Assembly: GCA_019843655.1 (NCBI GenBank)
Contig: JACDQD010000105.1
Location: forward strand, 3,906,001 to 3,970,000
Source of the DNA: Lethocerus indicus
Lineage: Eukaryota > Arthropoda > Insecta > Hemiptera > Belostomatidae
Direction: 5' to 3'
Length of the DNA stretch: 64,000 nt
The notes under the pieces are model-generated. The model saw only the letters and a program-made list of their open reading frames with translations, was not told the DNA's origin and did not search any database. The translations under genes and the position numbers were made by a program. Of this stretch, positions 53,315 through 63,902 are shown one piece after another. How positions within the stretch are numbered: position 1 is the first letter of the stretch; every line of letters starts with the position of its first letter.

Positions 53315-56300
53315 CCCTTTTTTCTTACCCGAAGCCAGCCAGTGACAACTATTTTAAGGTTTTAGACAGCTTTGAAACGCCGGAGCCGTCATGTTTAATA
53401 TAAGGTTTTTTGCTAATTAGCCACTTTAACTAGCCGCCAAGTGCACGTTAAACTGAAGGACTATCGGTGAGCTACCGCGGTCACTAACAATGCAGTAATA
53501 GCCATGTACAATTACAGTTTTTTTTAATGTTCTGATAAACACCGCACTCAGCATTTATAGTGCACTTAGTGAGCCTAAAAATAAACCACCAGGGATACAT
53601 ATATCAACCAACTATTTATTTAAAACAGAAAAACAGAGAGTTTTCGTAGAAAATATATGTACCTGCATGCATGCTTAATTAAGTCATTGGATATTACCGG
53701 CGGAGTGCTACTGACCATGGCGAGAATCCGAAACCGGTTTAGAGACCAACCGAAAATTCTTTATACAATTTCAGGAGCAATGACATTAACCACTTCATCT
53801 TACCCGAGTTATGTCTATTCAAATATGTATAAACACTATTCCTTATAAATTACTGGCGTTTATACTTAAGGTGACAATCAATCAATAAAATAAGGCATTG
53901 GGAGGTTTATTTTCTAGAGGTGAGTATTTCTCAAACTCTAAAACGCGATGGAATCGAAGACTGGGATCGAAATTCAAATTGTTGGCGGTAGAATTCTGAT
54001 CGGTGTTTCATCCATTATTCAACTGTCGTCCGTCTTTTCAGGTGATAGTGTTAGAATTCAAAACAGGAGACAGATTTAAAATTAAAATACCATCGGAATT
54101 ATATTTTCTTTGCGATTCATCGATATTACCAGTTTTCATGTTGTTAGGGGGGTGACAATAAAGTTCGACTATAATCTTATTCGGTTTGAATTCTGGTAAA
54201 CCACGAACGCTAACACGGTTGTTAATTTTCTGCTGTTGATGGTTATCGCGAACAGCGTAACATTATGACACAGTAACTCCTGTAATTTACAGCCGAATAT
54301 GATGGCAATGCAATATACGACGGGCAAAGCCATAATCGCTCGGTTAAAAAAGACGGCAACATCGCTTTTTATTATTATCATTATCAAAGAGAAATGTAAA
54401 CGTCATTCCTTGTCATATTTGCAGCCTCCGTTATTCGGTTTAAATGCAAAAGAGGGTTTTGAGCGTCAGTAGCAATTTCCCAATGTATAGTGCAGGATGC
54501 TTTCATTGGCGCCCCCGTTGTGTTACTACGTCGATGACGAGACTGGGGATCGGTCCCAGATCGGGGAAAAGAGGCGAGAGGTGGTATTAAAATAATTAAT
54601 ACGCCATTACGGAGGAAAGTACTGCGGCCTGTTGACTATTTCAAAATTTAAATACAGTTTAAAAACTTTTAGATTGAACGCCAAAAGAAGAAATCATTGA
54701 ATCACACCTGTCTCGTCAGTGATGAGTCGGTTAGGCTGTCCGCACTGCCTACTGCCTAGGAATGTTGCTCAAGACTCTGACCGGCCGAAAACTGTCTAGA
54801 AATGTAACAAATCAGCGATTGGAGACAGAGGCTCGCGAGCATACTTTTATTATGTATTTAAATCAATCATTATGCAAATCATTATAGCGCCAAATCAGTT
54901 TAAGATTATTCTGGCAAGGTGTCAGATAGGTTAGAACTGCGGTGGGACCGCAAAACTGCAACTATTCAAATGTATAGTTGATAGCGCCTATTGTCATAGG
55001 GCGGGCGTAACAGGATTGTAAATCGGTTAAGGTAAGGGTCACTGTAACAACCTAGACCCGAGAACCGAACCGCTGTGCAGGCAGGCCAGTTCAGCGGAAG
55101 TTCGAATCAACCCAGCCCATTCAATATTTAACTATGGGAAATAGCTCCCAATAAAGACATCCATCATTTTCATAACCGGCTGACATTTATTCATTCCAAC
55201 ATCTATTAATTTTTTTTTTGCAAGCTCTTATATTTTCAACCGCGTGTGTTGTTTGTCCCCTCGGGACACTCGATATTGGACGAAGATGGACGAAAAACCA
55301 ACGGGTCTTGCTCGATGTCGTTCACTAGTTTGGTCTTTCTCCTCATAATTCAGTAGTATTAGCTTCGGTAGTATTTAGTAGTATTATGGAATCACTTTGG
55401 GAATTTAACTGGGCCTAGTCGGACCATCGGCTGTGGGGAAAACACAGAAAGCAATCGTCGCAACTTACGTATGTAACCGCACAATTCGTTGCAATTTGAA
55501 AGTCCCGTTCGTTCGCAAACCGGCGGCTTCCAGATAATAAATCCTTTCCGTTCCGAACTATCCCACAATTCCGTTACGTCAGTTGGACGGCTTTCCTCGC
55601 GTCACCTTCCGGAAAATCCCGAGAGTCGCCTTAAGAGGAAACGGCGACCGCAGGAGTGCCATCAATCGGTGGACTAGCAATCAAAATTACATTCCAGTCC
55701 TCAAAAGCGTACAGTCCCTAATTATAATGAAAATATTGTAGTCGCGATTTGAAATAAAATTTAGTAAAACCTTTGTCATACTGGTCATATTTGACCAAAC
55801 CGGTGTTTTTAGATGTCCATAACGCAGCGTGTAGTCATCAGACATCCAATTAGTTTCAATGGGATTCCAACTAATTCGAGGAAAACCGAACGGTCTGTAC
55901 CGACCGTCATCAGAATATCTTAACATTAATGCTGTTCGACTCAGGGGGTAACACTTTGAATATAAATCCAATCAAATTGGGCAAACTGTAGACACTTCGT
56001 TGTAATTACAGTAAAGTAAAAGCGTAAGTAATTGTAGTCAGTCGGTCTCGCTTGACTATATATAGATAGCGTCACGGTCCCTGTGGTTCAGTTACCGCTG
56101 GACCGAAACATTCGAATCGTCGTTGTAGTCAATATTATTGCTTCATTATCCAGTTTGCAATTCTCGCCATTTCCGTCCAACCTGATCGGATTAGTGGATC
56201 CGAGGGTTAGATCTGGTGCGCCTGAACCGAATGGATCCTTCGATAAAAACCATAAGAACAGTTGGACCACCGACACCGAGTCTTAAAAGTAAAAGTGCCT

Positions 56301-59300
56301 ACTGCTAGCACGTCCCAATATCTCTCCCCAACTAGCGCGACATACAACTTAATTTTCTCTGCGTGCCCCTTGAAGGCCCCAAATAAAAATTGCGCCGCCC
56401 GCTTTCATTTCTCTGTCAACCAAAACAATGTCCTATTGGCCTCCATTGTTCTGTCGGTTCATTAATATTCTGTTTGTTTTACAGACTAATGATATATCCG
56501 CCGTCAATACCCACACAGGACGTTATTTTTATAAAGCTTCCTGTTAGTAAAATAACTACTACTCGTAGTTCAAGCTGATAACCACGAATAATACTTTTCC
56601 CTATCTAATTCCCTTATTCCCTATCTTATTCCTAAAATAAGATGAAACAACATCACAGGGATTATTTCTAAATAAAACGGATTACAACAAAAATAAAACG
56701 GGACTTCCAAAGAAGATAACAATAATTGTTTTTTTAACCTAATGAATTGTTTTAAAACGAGTTTTCATTGAAGGTATGAAAGAGTAAATAAATGTTTGCG
56801 TTAAAAAAGTATTATTTATATTATTTACTAACAACGCTATTTTTACATAGATTTACAGAGAAAAATTAAGATCTATGTTTTTGGCATAAGAACAAATTAA
56901 AATTGGATCAAGTATAATTAGAATAATATCAGGGGAGTTTCGAACTCTACTAACCTAGTTAGCTCTTTAAAAAAACTAGATCGAGTAAACAGTTAAAATA
57001 ATTGTTTGATAGGGAAGTATAACTGGGTAATACATTCATGAATTTCTAATACTGAAAGATCCTTAAATCCACTGTCAGATAAACCCAACTCATACCGAAC
57101 ATTACAGAAACTGTTTCAATATTCAGTTCATATGTAACCATACCTGTATTGAATTGGAGCAATAATTAGCTTTACTCCAAAGAACGCCACGCCGACTATG
57201 AATAGACCGACCTTTCGTGCGTAGCTAATTAGACGCTTAATCATTTTGTTATTTGTTGACAGCCTTGAGATGGGATTAAAGGCACCAATGTCATGTAGGA
57301 TTATGAACATGAATACAATTATATACAATAATGCGAATGTAATATTATGTTAGTTCTCATTCATTTTATGATTTTATTTATATAGAAGGTAAAAATACCA
57401 ATAAAATATCCATCGATTATTCTGTTTGTCGGTAATAGTGCAATGATTTTGTGCTATTACTTTTCCTTTTCACTAGTGACATCCCTTCCTTTCCTTTTTA
57501 GCGGTAACAAAACCATATTATAAGTATGCATATATGTTTATAGAAAATCATACTCAAATTCTGTTAAGAAGTTACAAACCTATTGTGGGTCTTACCAGGG
57601 AAATACAAAAAAGGAGAATCACAAATACACAAACATTTTTCTGAAATAATACCGAGATTTGGTTTTTCCTCCTTTATGGAGGAACATAAACATAAAACAC
57701 ACTACATCAACAGTTGACTGTACAAGGAAAAAACAAAGGGTTTTTTATCGAATGAAATTGTTTGATTTTTATGCACCTCATATTTGTAAATGTAACGCGT
57801 TAGATTTTGTGTTGTTGAGTAGTGTTGTTTTTGTAAATTTTAAATATTGTGGTTCAGTACAATTTAATTATACATTAACGTATATAAAATATATTAAAGA
57901 TTTAAAATATTTCACATTTACAGGTTTAGAGACACACCACTAGGATTCTAGAAAAAAGACAAAGGTCACTCGTGCGTAATTTGATTCAAATAGTCACGGA
58001 AGAGAGTATAGAAACACTGAAGAAAAAAACGAACAATTATTAAGGAATAATAACTGAACAACTGAGGGGTCTCAGTTGAACAGCTCGATCGGACTACCGA
58101 AGATGGAGAAAGACCGACAACAAGGAAGAATCACAAGAATCAGCGGTATTTCCGAGGTCTAGGAAAATGGCCAAACAGGCGGCCCAAAAGGATTTCGGAC
58201 GGATTAAAAAGCATCTTTGTCAATACGCGAAACGTTTCTTCACAACACAACACTGTACGCCTCTTTGCCGAGCCGATAAACAAAAGATATTCCAAATAGT
58301 TGTACGAGTTCTCGGGATTTTACAGTTGTAGAAAAATTCGCGTGTTATTGGCGTGCTTACGGCGAATCGGAGGGACAAATTTTCACCACTTAGGCGGTAA
58401 TTTACCTGATTCATTTCTGTCGGACGTCATCTCTTTCTGACAATTATTTGGCAGTGGTAGTAGATAGCGTTGAATATAACTAGAATCACTCGCGGTTATA
58501 AATATTAATAGCTAGGCTGGGCACGATTCGGCGGATTCATCGACCGCATTCAAGAGCGCGGTGTAAACTGTGCTCCTGTACATATCTTCTCGAACAAAAA
58601 ACTAAATTAAATAGTTAAAGTGATAAGCTATTACAAAAAAACCGGCTATGTAGGGATAAGAAGGAGGGTAGACAGAGCCAGCAGAGCGACTGTGAGCTGA
58701 CTGAATCTGTAGGACAGTTGGTGGTGGGACGAGGACTAATGCGTCCAAACATGCGCAATGACTGCCCCCGCGCACAAATACCCGCCGAATAAAGCCGTGA
58801 ATTAGTAACTGAGAAGGCCAGTTTTCATTTTGTACGGAGATCCTACAGGCTGCTTATTTTGGGACACATTCTGCTGGCTTCCCTTCGTTTTCAGACCAGG
58901 CCTAGAGGCGTTCATTAGTTGGCTCGCCGCCAGCAATGCTCGTACTAATTTAAATTTTATATTAGCGCGGCTTATTTATTTAAGGATGGATTGAACTGTA
59001 GTATTCTGAAAACATTCCCGCTGTTGTCTCCGTAGTATTTTAATAGCGGACAGTGATACCTGGCTCAATTCTCTAGTCAATGTATAACTGATCTAGAGTA
59101 TACGATAACCCGATTTCAAATATAAATTTTAGGACTAAGCACTCGAGTCGTAATTGAAAAAAAAATAGTTTACGCTTCAATATTTATCTCCTCAATCAAT
59201 TAAACGAGGCACTCGTTTATATAACCCTTACAATAATTATTATTGTCCAGTCGAGAAACCTGGGAAGAGAAACCGAGTTCCTATATGGCGTTTATTTATT

Positions 59301-59860
59301 TCCTCGAATATCGGACGAATATCGATCCTCGCCCATATATTCGAGTAATCATTTTTAAAGAGATACGCAAATTTGATATTTGTAATAACAAAAAATTTCC
59401 CATTTTCTATACGCTAGAATTTGAGTTATAAAATGAACACACGGCCGGCAATTGTGGTGTGAAATTAGCTTCGAATTTCTACCTTCGTACTAACAGAACC
59501 CAACTAATGATTTATACTTTTACTGTTTTTAGGGCATCCTCACTGCACTGTCACTTTCACATGTACTGTCAATGTGTACTGACTGAAAGTGACAGTGCAG
59601 TGAGGATGCCCAAAAAACATCCGAAGTGCTAACAGTGACTAACACCGCTACTGAAGATGGCGAGCGGCCGAAACCGGTCTAGCAAAAGACCTAACCAGCG
59701 AGAGGAGACAGAAACATCACGAACCTACAGTATTCCAACCCCTCGCAGACCACAAAACAGGTATATCGAAATAAATGTACTTACCATGATGGAGGTGATT
59801 GTTGTGCAGTGGGTGCTGGCTAATGAGAATTGAGTTCTTGTTAATGTAACGGTGGCCCAT
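46307..59860 (-). CDS. DUF229 family protein, type II membrane, sulfatase/phosphatase fold
   Basis: Four exons on - join in phase to 697 aa: 59860-59785, 49368-49210, 48260-47915, 47819-46307. Exon 1 (ATG at 59860, strong GTAAGT donor, phase 1) encodes a His/Asn-rich cytoplasmic N-terminus. Exon 2 carries one membrane helix at about 37-55 (LKLVAGIGFIGFLSVFYFLG), a signal anchor. The lumenal part has the DUF229 hallmarks: GYLVWNPSCRIPD, LVGIDSISR (Asp268, a predicted metal ligand), DDNTFPNLMAILTGH, EDEPTIGTFNYH and FLSDHGMRFG (Asp472, His473). DUF229 proteins share the sulfatase/alkaline-phosphatase fold; the substrate is unknown. Coding exons are GC-rich compared with flanking DNA. Intron 1 is 10.4 kb and full of repeats. 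Exon 1 rests on phase, donor and a good start; the other exons are secure. Confidence 0.88.
49393..49429 (-). repeat. Dispersed repeat end, minus-strand copy
   Basis: On - this reads as the same CCCCTCGCAG-...-GTATTCTA sequence as at 38326-38360. It sits about 24 nt upstream of the DUF229 exon 2 acceptor in transcription order. Confidence 0.65.
49658..50529 (+). repeat. 70-bp minisatellite array, 13 units
   Basis: Units start at 49661 and recur every 70 bp through 50221 with few substitutions (TTCACGG versus TTATCGG, ACTATAG versus ACTTTAG). Units 10 and 11 (from 50291) are internally deleted and each has lost one G from the G-run. Units 12 and 13 regain the usual sequence. The near-identity implies recent amplification or gene conversion. 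Confidence 0.97.
49713..50523 (+). promoter_or_regulatory. Array of 13 CTCF-like sites
   Basis: Every 70-bp unit contains CCCTCAGGGGGCGC followed by TAG, all in one orientation. Intact copies begin at 49713, 49783, 49853, 49923, 49993, 50063, 50133, 50203, 50273, 50440 and 50510. Copies at 50323 and 50371 lack one G. Against the CTCF core consensus CCNSYAGRKGGCRS the intact motif has one mismatch in 14, and it contains the AGGGGGCGC core shared by vertebrate and insect CTCF. Binding is inferred. Confidence 0.55.
50811..50889. repeat. (CA)n(TA)n compound microsatellite
   Basis: CA-rich tract (about 50811-50835) passing directly into about 50 bp of TA, at the right edge of the fold-back element. 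Confidence 0.95.
50921..50950 (+). repeat. Relic of the GGGCATCC hairpin arm
   Basis: GTGACAGTGACAATGCAGTG running into GAGGATGCCC matches the right arm of the hairpin at 59584-59611. The following ACAAAACTTCCAAAGT matches what follows that arm, so this is a second copy of the same element. Confidence 0.7.
51415..51445 (+). repeat. Hammerhead-like repeat, degenerate copy A
   Basis: Aligns without gaps over 31 nt to 59651-59681, ending GAGACCGGTCTA. The conserved core is CTCAAGA instead of CTGAAGA and GAGA instead of GAAA, so a ribozyme would be inactive. The downstream ACCAGCGAG is also shared. Confidence 0.6.
52923..52950 (+). repeat. Dispersed repeat end, copy 3
   Basis: CCCTCGCAGGACCCCAAACA followed by GGTATCCTA; a diverged copy of the sequence at 38326-38360 and 59731-59764. 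Confidence 0.55.
53261..53313. repeat. (TA)n microsatellite
   Basis: About 53 bp of uninterrupted AT/TA dinucleotides in DUF229 intron 1. Confidence 0.95.
53707..53743 (+). repeat. Hammerhead-like repeat, degenerate copy B
   Basis: Same spacing as 59647-59683: GCTA, CTGACCA, TGGCGAG, then GAAACCGGT and TTAG. It differs at two core positions and at the predicted cleavage-site C (T here), so it is a decayed copy. Confidence 0.65.
54775..54799 (+). repeat. Hammerhead-like repeat, degenerate copy C
   Basis: CTCTGACCGGCCGAAAACTG followed by TCTAGAAA; matches the family with a deletion in the stem II region. The downstream ATCAGCGATTGGAGACAG matches ACCAGCGAGAGGAGACAG of the 59.6-kb copy. Confidence 0.6.
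58093..58120 (+). repeat. Hammerhead-like repeat, degenerate copy D
   Basis: ACTACCGAAGATGGAGAAAG running into ACCGACAA; aligns with the first two thirds of the 59.6-kb motif, then diverges. Confidence 0.45.
59532..59764 (+). mobile_element. Small non-autonomous element with hairpin and hammerhead-like motif
   Basis: About 233 bp, no coding capacity. It begins with a perfect 28-bp inverted repeat (59532-59559 and 59584-59611, starting GGGCATCCTCACTGC) around a 24-nt loop. The hammerhead-like motif (59647-59683) and the CCCCTCGCAG-type end (59731-59764) follow. Pieces of the same order recur at 50921, 51415, 52923, 53707, 54775 and 58093, so it is a dispersed family. The boundaries are my estimate. 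The right end lies 20 nt from the donor of DUF229 exon 1. Confidence 0.6.
59647..59683 (+). ncRNA. Hammerhead ribozyme-like motif (minimal type I)
   Basis: Read 5' to 3': stem I arm GCTA (59647-59650); CTGAAGA (59651-59657), matching the invariant CUGANGA; one extra T; stem II GGC/GCC (59659-59661 and 59667-59669) with loop GAGCG; GAAA (59670-59673); loopless stem III ACC/GGT (59673-59678); C at 59679, the expected cleavage position; stem I arm TAGC (59680-59683). Order and pairing match a type I hammerhead with very short stem III, as reported in Penelope-like elements and other small retroelements. The extra T before stem II is non-canonical, so activity is uncertain. Confidence 0.4.
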
Positions 59861-62800
59861 GATGGGTTGTCGACACCAAAAGTTCTCCCATTATTCCGCG
59901 TTCACGCCATTTCACCTAAATTTCATTGTTCTATATAAATATATTGGAACGTACACAATTGAAAATACTTAAAACTATCGGTGGTTTAAAAAAAAACGGT
60001 CACAATGTTCAACAAAATGGATGGATGGAAATTTATGTTCACATAGAGAGCGATCAGCAAAATCACTCCGTTCAGCCTGCTAGAGTTGTGCATAAAGTCA
60101 ATCTGGTTAATATTTGATGGGATCATCTATGAACTGGGGGAGGGAGCGATAATGCCCCCCCCCGTACTGCCGTCACTTGAGACTCTGTTCACGGCGGTAA
60201 GAAGAGAACGCTATAGGTTCATACCCTTTAAAACAAAAAATATGGTCATGTTGGAAAATATAATTGCCATATGGGGGTTACGGGAACAAAAAGCTAAATA
60301 ATCCCAATAAATATCAAGACGGGAACTCATTCCAGAGGTGGTTAAGACGGTGGTCGTCGCGACGAACGACGACAGCGATCCGACAATGAGCTGCCGATGG
60401 GGCGGCCTCAGCACATTTAATGAGGCCTGAGTTAATTCGGTGTTCCAGTAAATTTGCTGACAGGATGCTTTATTCGTTGCCGACGTACACCCTTCAAACC
60501 TACTAACCGAATCCTATTAGTGCAACATATTTGTGTGTGCGTATAGGTTATAGGGGTATGAGTGAGGGATTGGAATATCATCGAATGTATAACTTTTTGC
60601 CTCGTTTCCCTTCTTTGATGTTACACTAGACATTGTTATTAGTAACGTAAAAATGATGCAGTAAAAATTCCGTCTCTCTTGCCTTTACACTGTAATTTTC
60701 CCATACCGATACACTAATGTTAGTCCAGACGACTACTGTTGTCGCTTCAATTGAATGATGACAGCTCTTATGACCTTCAATAGATGTTTTTTTACAGCAA
60801 CACCATGAATTCTTGCCTTAAGAAATAGTGGTGTGCAGGGAGAGGCTGGTTTTATTCGGATTTGCGGGGAGGAACCCTCGCACTGAAGAAATGTTGACAT
60901 TATCTCATTTAATTATTAACGCGGTCTGATGTCTTTTAAATCTGGCATTTCAGTCGGGGCTAATTTAAAGTGCGTGAGAGGATGGCTGTGGCGAAGTGCA
61001 GAGTGCCTACTTGACTGCAAGTGGACTAGTGGAATGAACAGCACAGCGGGCGAGTGAGAAACAAGCTTTTTCTGGCTTGTTGGCAAACTTCAAAGTGTTT
61101 GCCGCTAATTAATCGATCGGCCTCCTCCACAACAAGAGCATTCCACAACACAAAGGGATAAAAAGGTACCGACTTCTGGAAAAATATACTTTTCGGGGTT
61201 TTCTACTCTCTCATCTCTGTATATTCGAGCGTAATTCGCGCAGTTATTTCTACTCGCCTATTTGTTTCCTAACCTAGATTGTCAGTACACAGGCAATGCT
61301 CGCAGAACTGTTTCCAAATGAAATTTCCAATACTTCCAAATATAGTAGACTGCCCAAATATAGTAATATTTGTGTTCGGATTAGAGAAAGTTATAACTAT
61401 CCGAATTTATTGCAACAACATTTATTGAAACTCATTTAGGTTTGTCAATAACCTAACGCCCTGATCATATCGTACTGTGCTGCAGTTCCAGTTTATACAA
61501 GCTGAAATTATATGGATAGCGTGGATTCCGAATTTCATTTTTTTATGTAGGTGCATATTACTTAAAAATGGAGTGGAATTCCGTGTAGGAGCTAGTATCC
61601 GGGTCTGGTCTCATGCAGCAAAAGTGTGTTCAAGGAGAAACGCTCAGTTTCAAAGAACAGCCAACGCCACCTTTTAAGAGGAATTGTGTCTGTGAAATAA
61701 TGTAAAAACGTGCCGAATTTCATACGATACGAGATAATAAGATAGGAGAACATGGCAGGGGCAAACAGCGTATGCAGGGTTTACGACCCTCACGCAATAA
61801 AAGCGGGACATCAGGAGCGCTCATTACGAGCTTTAAGAGCGCTCATTACCGGCTTTAAGAGGCACGATGAAACTATCTGAGGTAAGAGCAGCCCTCAAAT
61901 GGACGGGTTTGAATTGGCCGCGGGCCCGTATTTCTTCGGGGGTATCAAACAGAAATCCAGAACGTTCTTTTGAAATCGCTACGGTGGGTTTTTCTCAATA
62001 AAGTGCAGACATAACACTGTAATCGCAACAATAGTACATTCTACTATGTTATGGTCGTACAGAAAGCGGTCTGGCTGCAGTTGGTGGTTAATAGGGCCAA
62101 ATGAGAGTCAGAAAATCGAAGAAGTGAAGATATTAAAACAAAACGAAGTACATTTGCATTTAGACCTCAATAGGTTTTATGTTGGGCTTATCGGCACGCG
62201 TGAATGAGATACTGGCACGAAATTTAAAAGCATTCATGCAAAGTACCCAATGACATTTTAATCAATATTAAACTTTACTCGGCAGACAGTCCATTAACAT
62301 TAAATGAATTGTTCCAATTTTAAGATCAAGAATCTGACAGTGTTGTAATAAATTTACTTATCGGATTACTAAAATATTCAATTCGACAAATCAAAACGGA
62401 CATCATACGATACGATGGGCGCTATTGCGCAAACCTCACATACTAGGTCGTTTAACTAACTCCCGACTTTATTAATATATAATTTGTTGCAAAATTACAG
62501 ATCACGCCGGGTATCAATATGGAATAGCCTCGAATAAGTCTGGTGCATGGCGCGCCTCCTTTGCTTATTAAAATGCAAGATTAAAATGCAAATTCGACGC
62601 GTGCATAAAGCGGGGGAAAATCGGGACAGATTTCATTATTTCTACTGAAAGGAGGTAATCGATTGGAGGAAAATATATTCGCTAGAACAAAGCCCGTAAT
62701 CCACCATGACACTGGGCAGAAGGGCCACATATGGGGATGGAACGCCCGCGAAAAGCGGGTGTGTTCCTTTACAATTAATCCTTTACAATTTAAGGGTAAT

Positions 62801-63078
62801 TGACTAAGATATGAACCTGTATATACACGTACATATATATGTATATATCGTCGGAATAAAATATTATATTGTGAATGGGATTCGGCGTAAATTTTAATAG
62901 TACGGCAGCATATGGTATCGTGAAGAATGGCATGATGGAAAATAAATAAAACTAAATTCTTTCCCAGTAATCTCCCTATCATTACCTAGCCAAATAATAT
63001 AGAAATTTAAATGGAAAATGAAATATTATGATGTTGATGTGTTGTAATTTCGATAATCGACTACTTATTTTTTTGTAA

Positions 63079-63098
63079 TGACGTTGACGTCAACGTCA
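63079..63098. promoter_or_regulatory. 20-bp perfect palindrome with overlapping CRE sites
   Basis: TGACGTTGACGTCAACGTCA is its own reverse complement. It contains a full CRE (TGACGTCA) in the centre and a TGACG half-site at each end, the type of site bound by CREB/ATF bZIP dimers. It lies about 3.2 kb upstream of the DUF229 start codon. Confidence 0.45.
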
Positions 63099-63902
63099 AC
63101 TTGAGTTGGAAAGTTATTCTTTGAACGCGTTTTAAAGGATTTGTTATTTTAATGGCAGTCATCGTACATCATAATTTTATATTTTCTCTTACATTAAAAC
63201 AAAGTTATCTGGAATTAATTTAATTTATTAATCTCTCAGTAAAAGAGTGGTAAATCCGTACCAATCAACATCATATAAACTGCATCAATCTGAATGAAAA
63301 AAATATTCTGCTGGTTTATATTAATGGCTAGGATGATTAGGATGGCAACACTGTGAAGTGACACAGCAGATTTAAGAACGGCCTTGTTAATTAGTTAATG
63401 GTTGAAAAAATATTTATTTCAATTACGCCGATCTCTTGTCACATTTCAAATGAGCTTCAATGACTTGAAGTGTTTTAGTTGCGAAATCAACTTGAAAAGC
63501 GTTGAACTGTAGCGATCTATGAACCTATCTTCCATTGTTGAAACTATAAACTTATTGGACTCCATAAAACGTGTTGAGTTTTGAATTAAGTCCGGGTTTG
63601 GAGGACAGAAAACTTTGTTGTGCGAGGTTCGATCACAAATTACAGTAATGGAGAGAGCGCGTGTCGCACCAGATGAATCGCCCAATTTATGAACCAGACA
63701 CGCAAATCTTCCGCTCACTGACACTAATTTTTAAATTTGTTAACACAAAACCCAACTGAGCCTAATGACCTAATTGGATTGAGTCGAAGTTGTAACCGAC
63801 ATTTCGAACAGACGGAAACTGAAACAGGGACTGGTGGAAGTCTCTCGTGCCGGTCTAACTACACCGCTATTAGTCTGTAATTATTATTTTATAGCTCTAG
63901 AA

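Larger units (their letters stand above)
50890..59531. other. Repeat-rich part of DUF229 intron 1
   Basis: Apart from the repeat fragments listed separately, this intronic stretch shows no gene I can support on either strand. It has more CpG and GC than the left half of the window. The longer open frames (for example 55687-55971 and 57128-57328 on -) lack domain similarity or compatible splice phase. Confidence 0.5.

Noticed and set aside
54719..54760. GTGATGAGTCGG, reminiscent of a hammerhead CTGATGAGTC core
   Set aside because: No GAAA follows and no stems can be drawn; it does not align with the hammerhead-like family.
55687..55971. 94-codon open frame on -
   Set aside because: No recognisable domain, no good start context or flanking splice sites; treated as chance in a GC-richer stretch.
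57123..57250. Exon-like frame on - with a hydrophobic helix and a GTATGG donor, as an alternative first exon of the DUF229 gene
   Set aside because: Its donor leaves two bases of a codon, whereas DUF229 exon 2 needs one, so it cannot join in frame. The exon at 59860-59785 fits in phase and has a better donor.
62581..62982. 133-codon open frame on -
   Set aside because: Composition and content look random, no family resemblance, no splice context.
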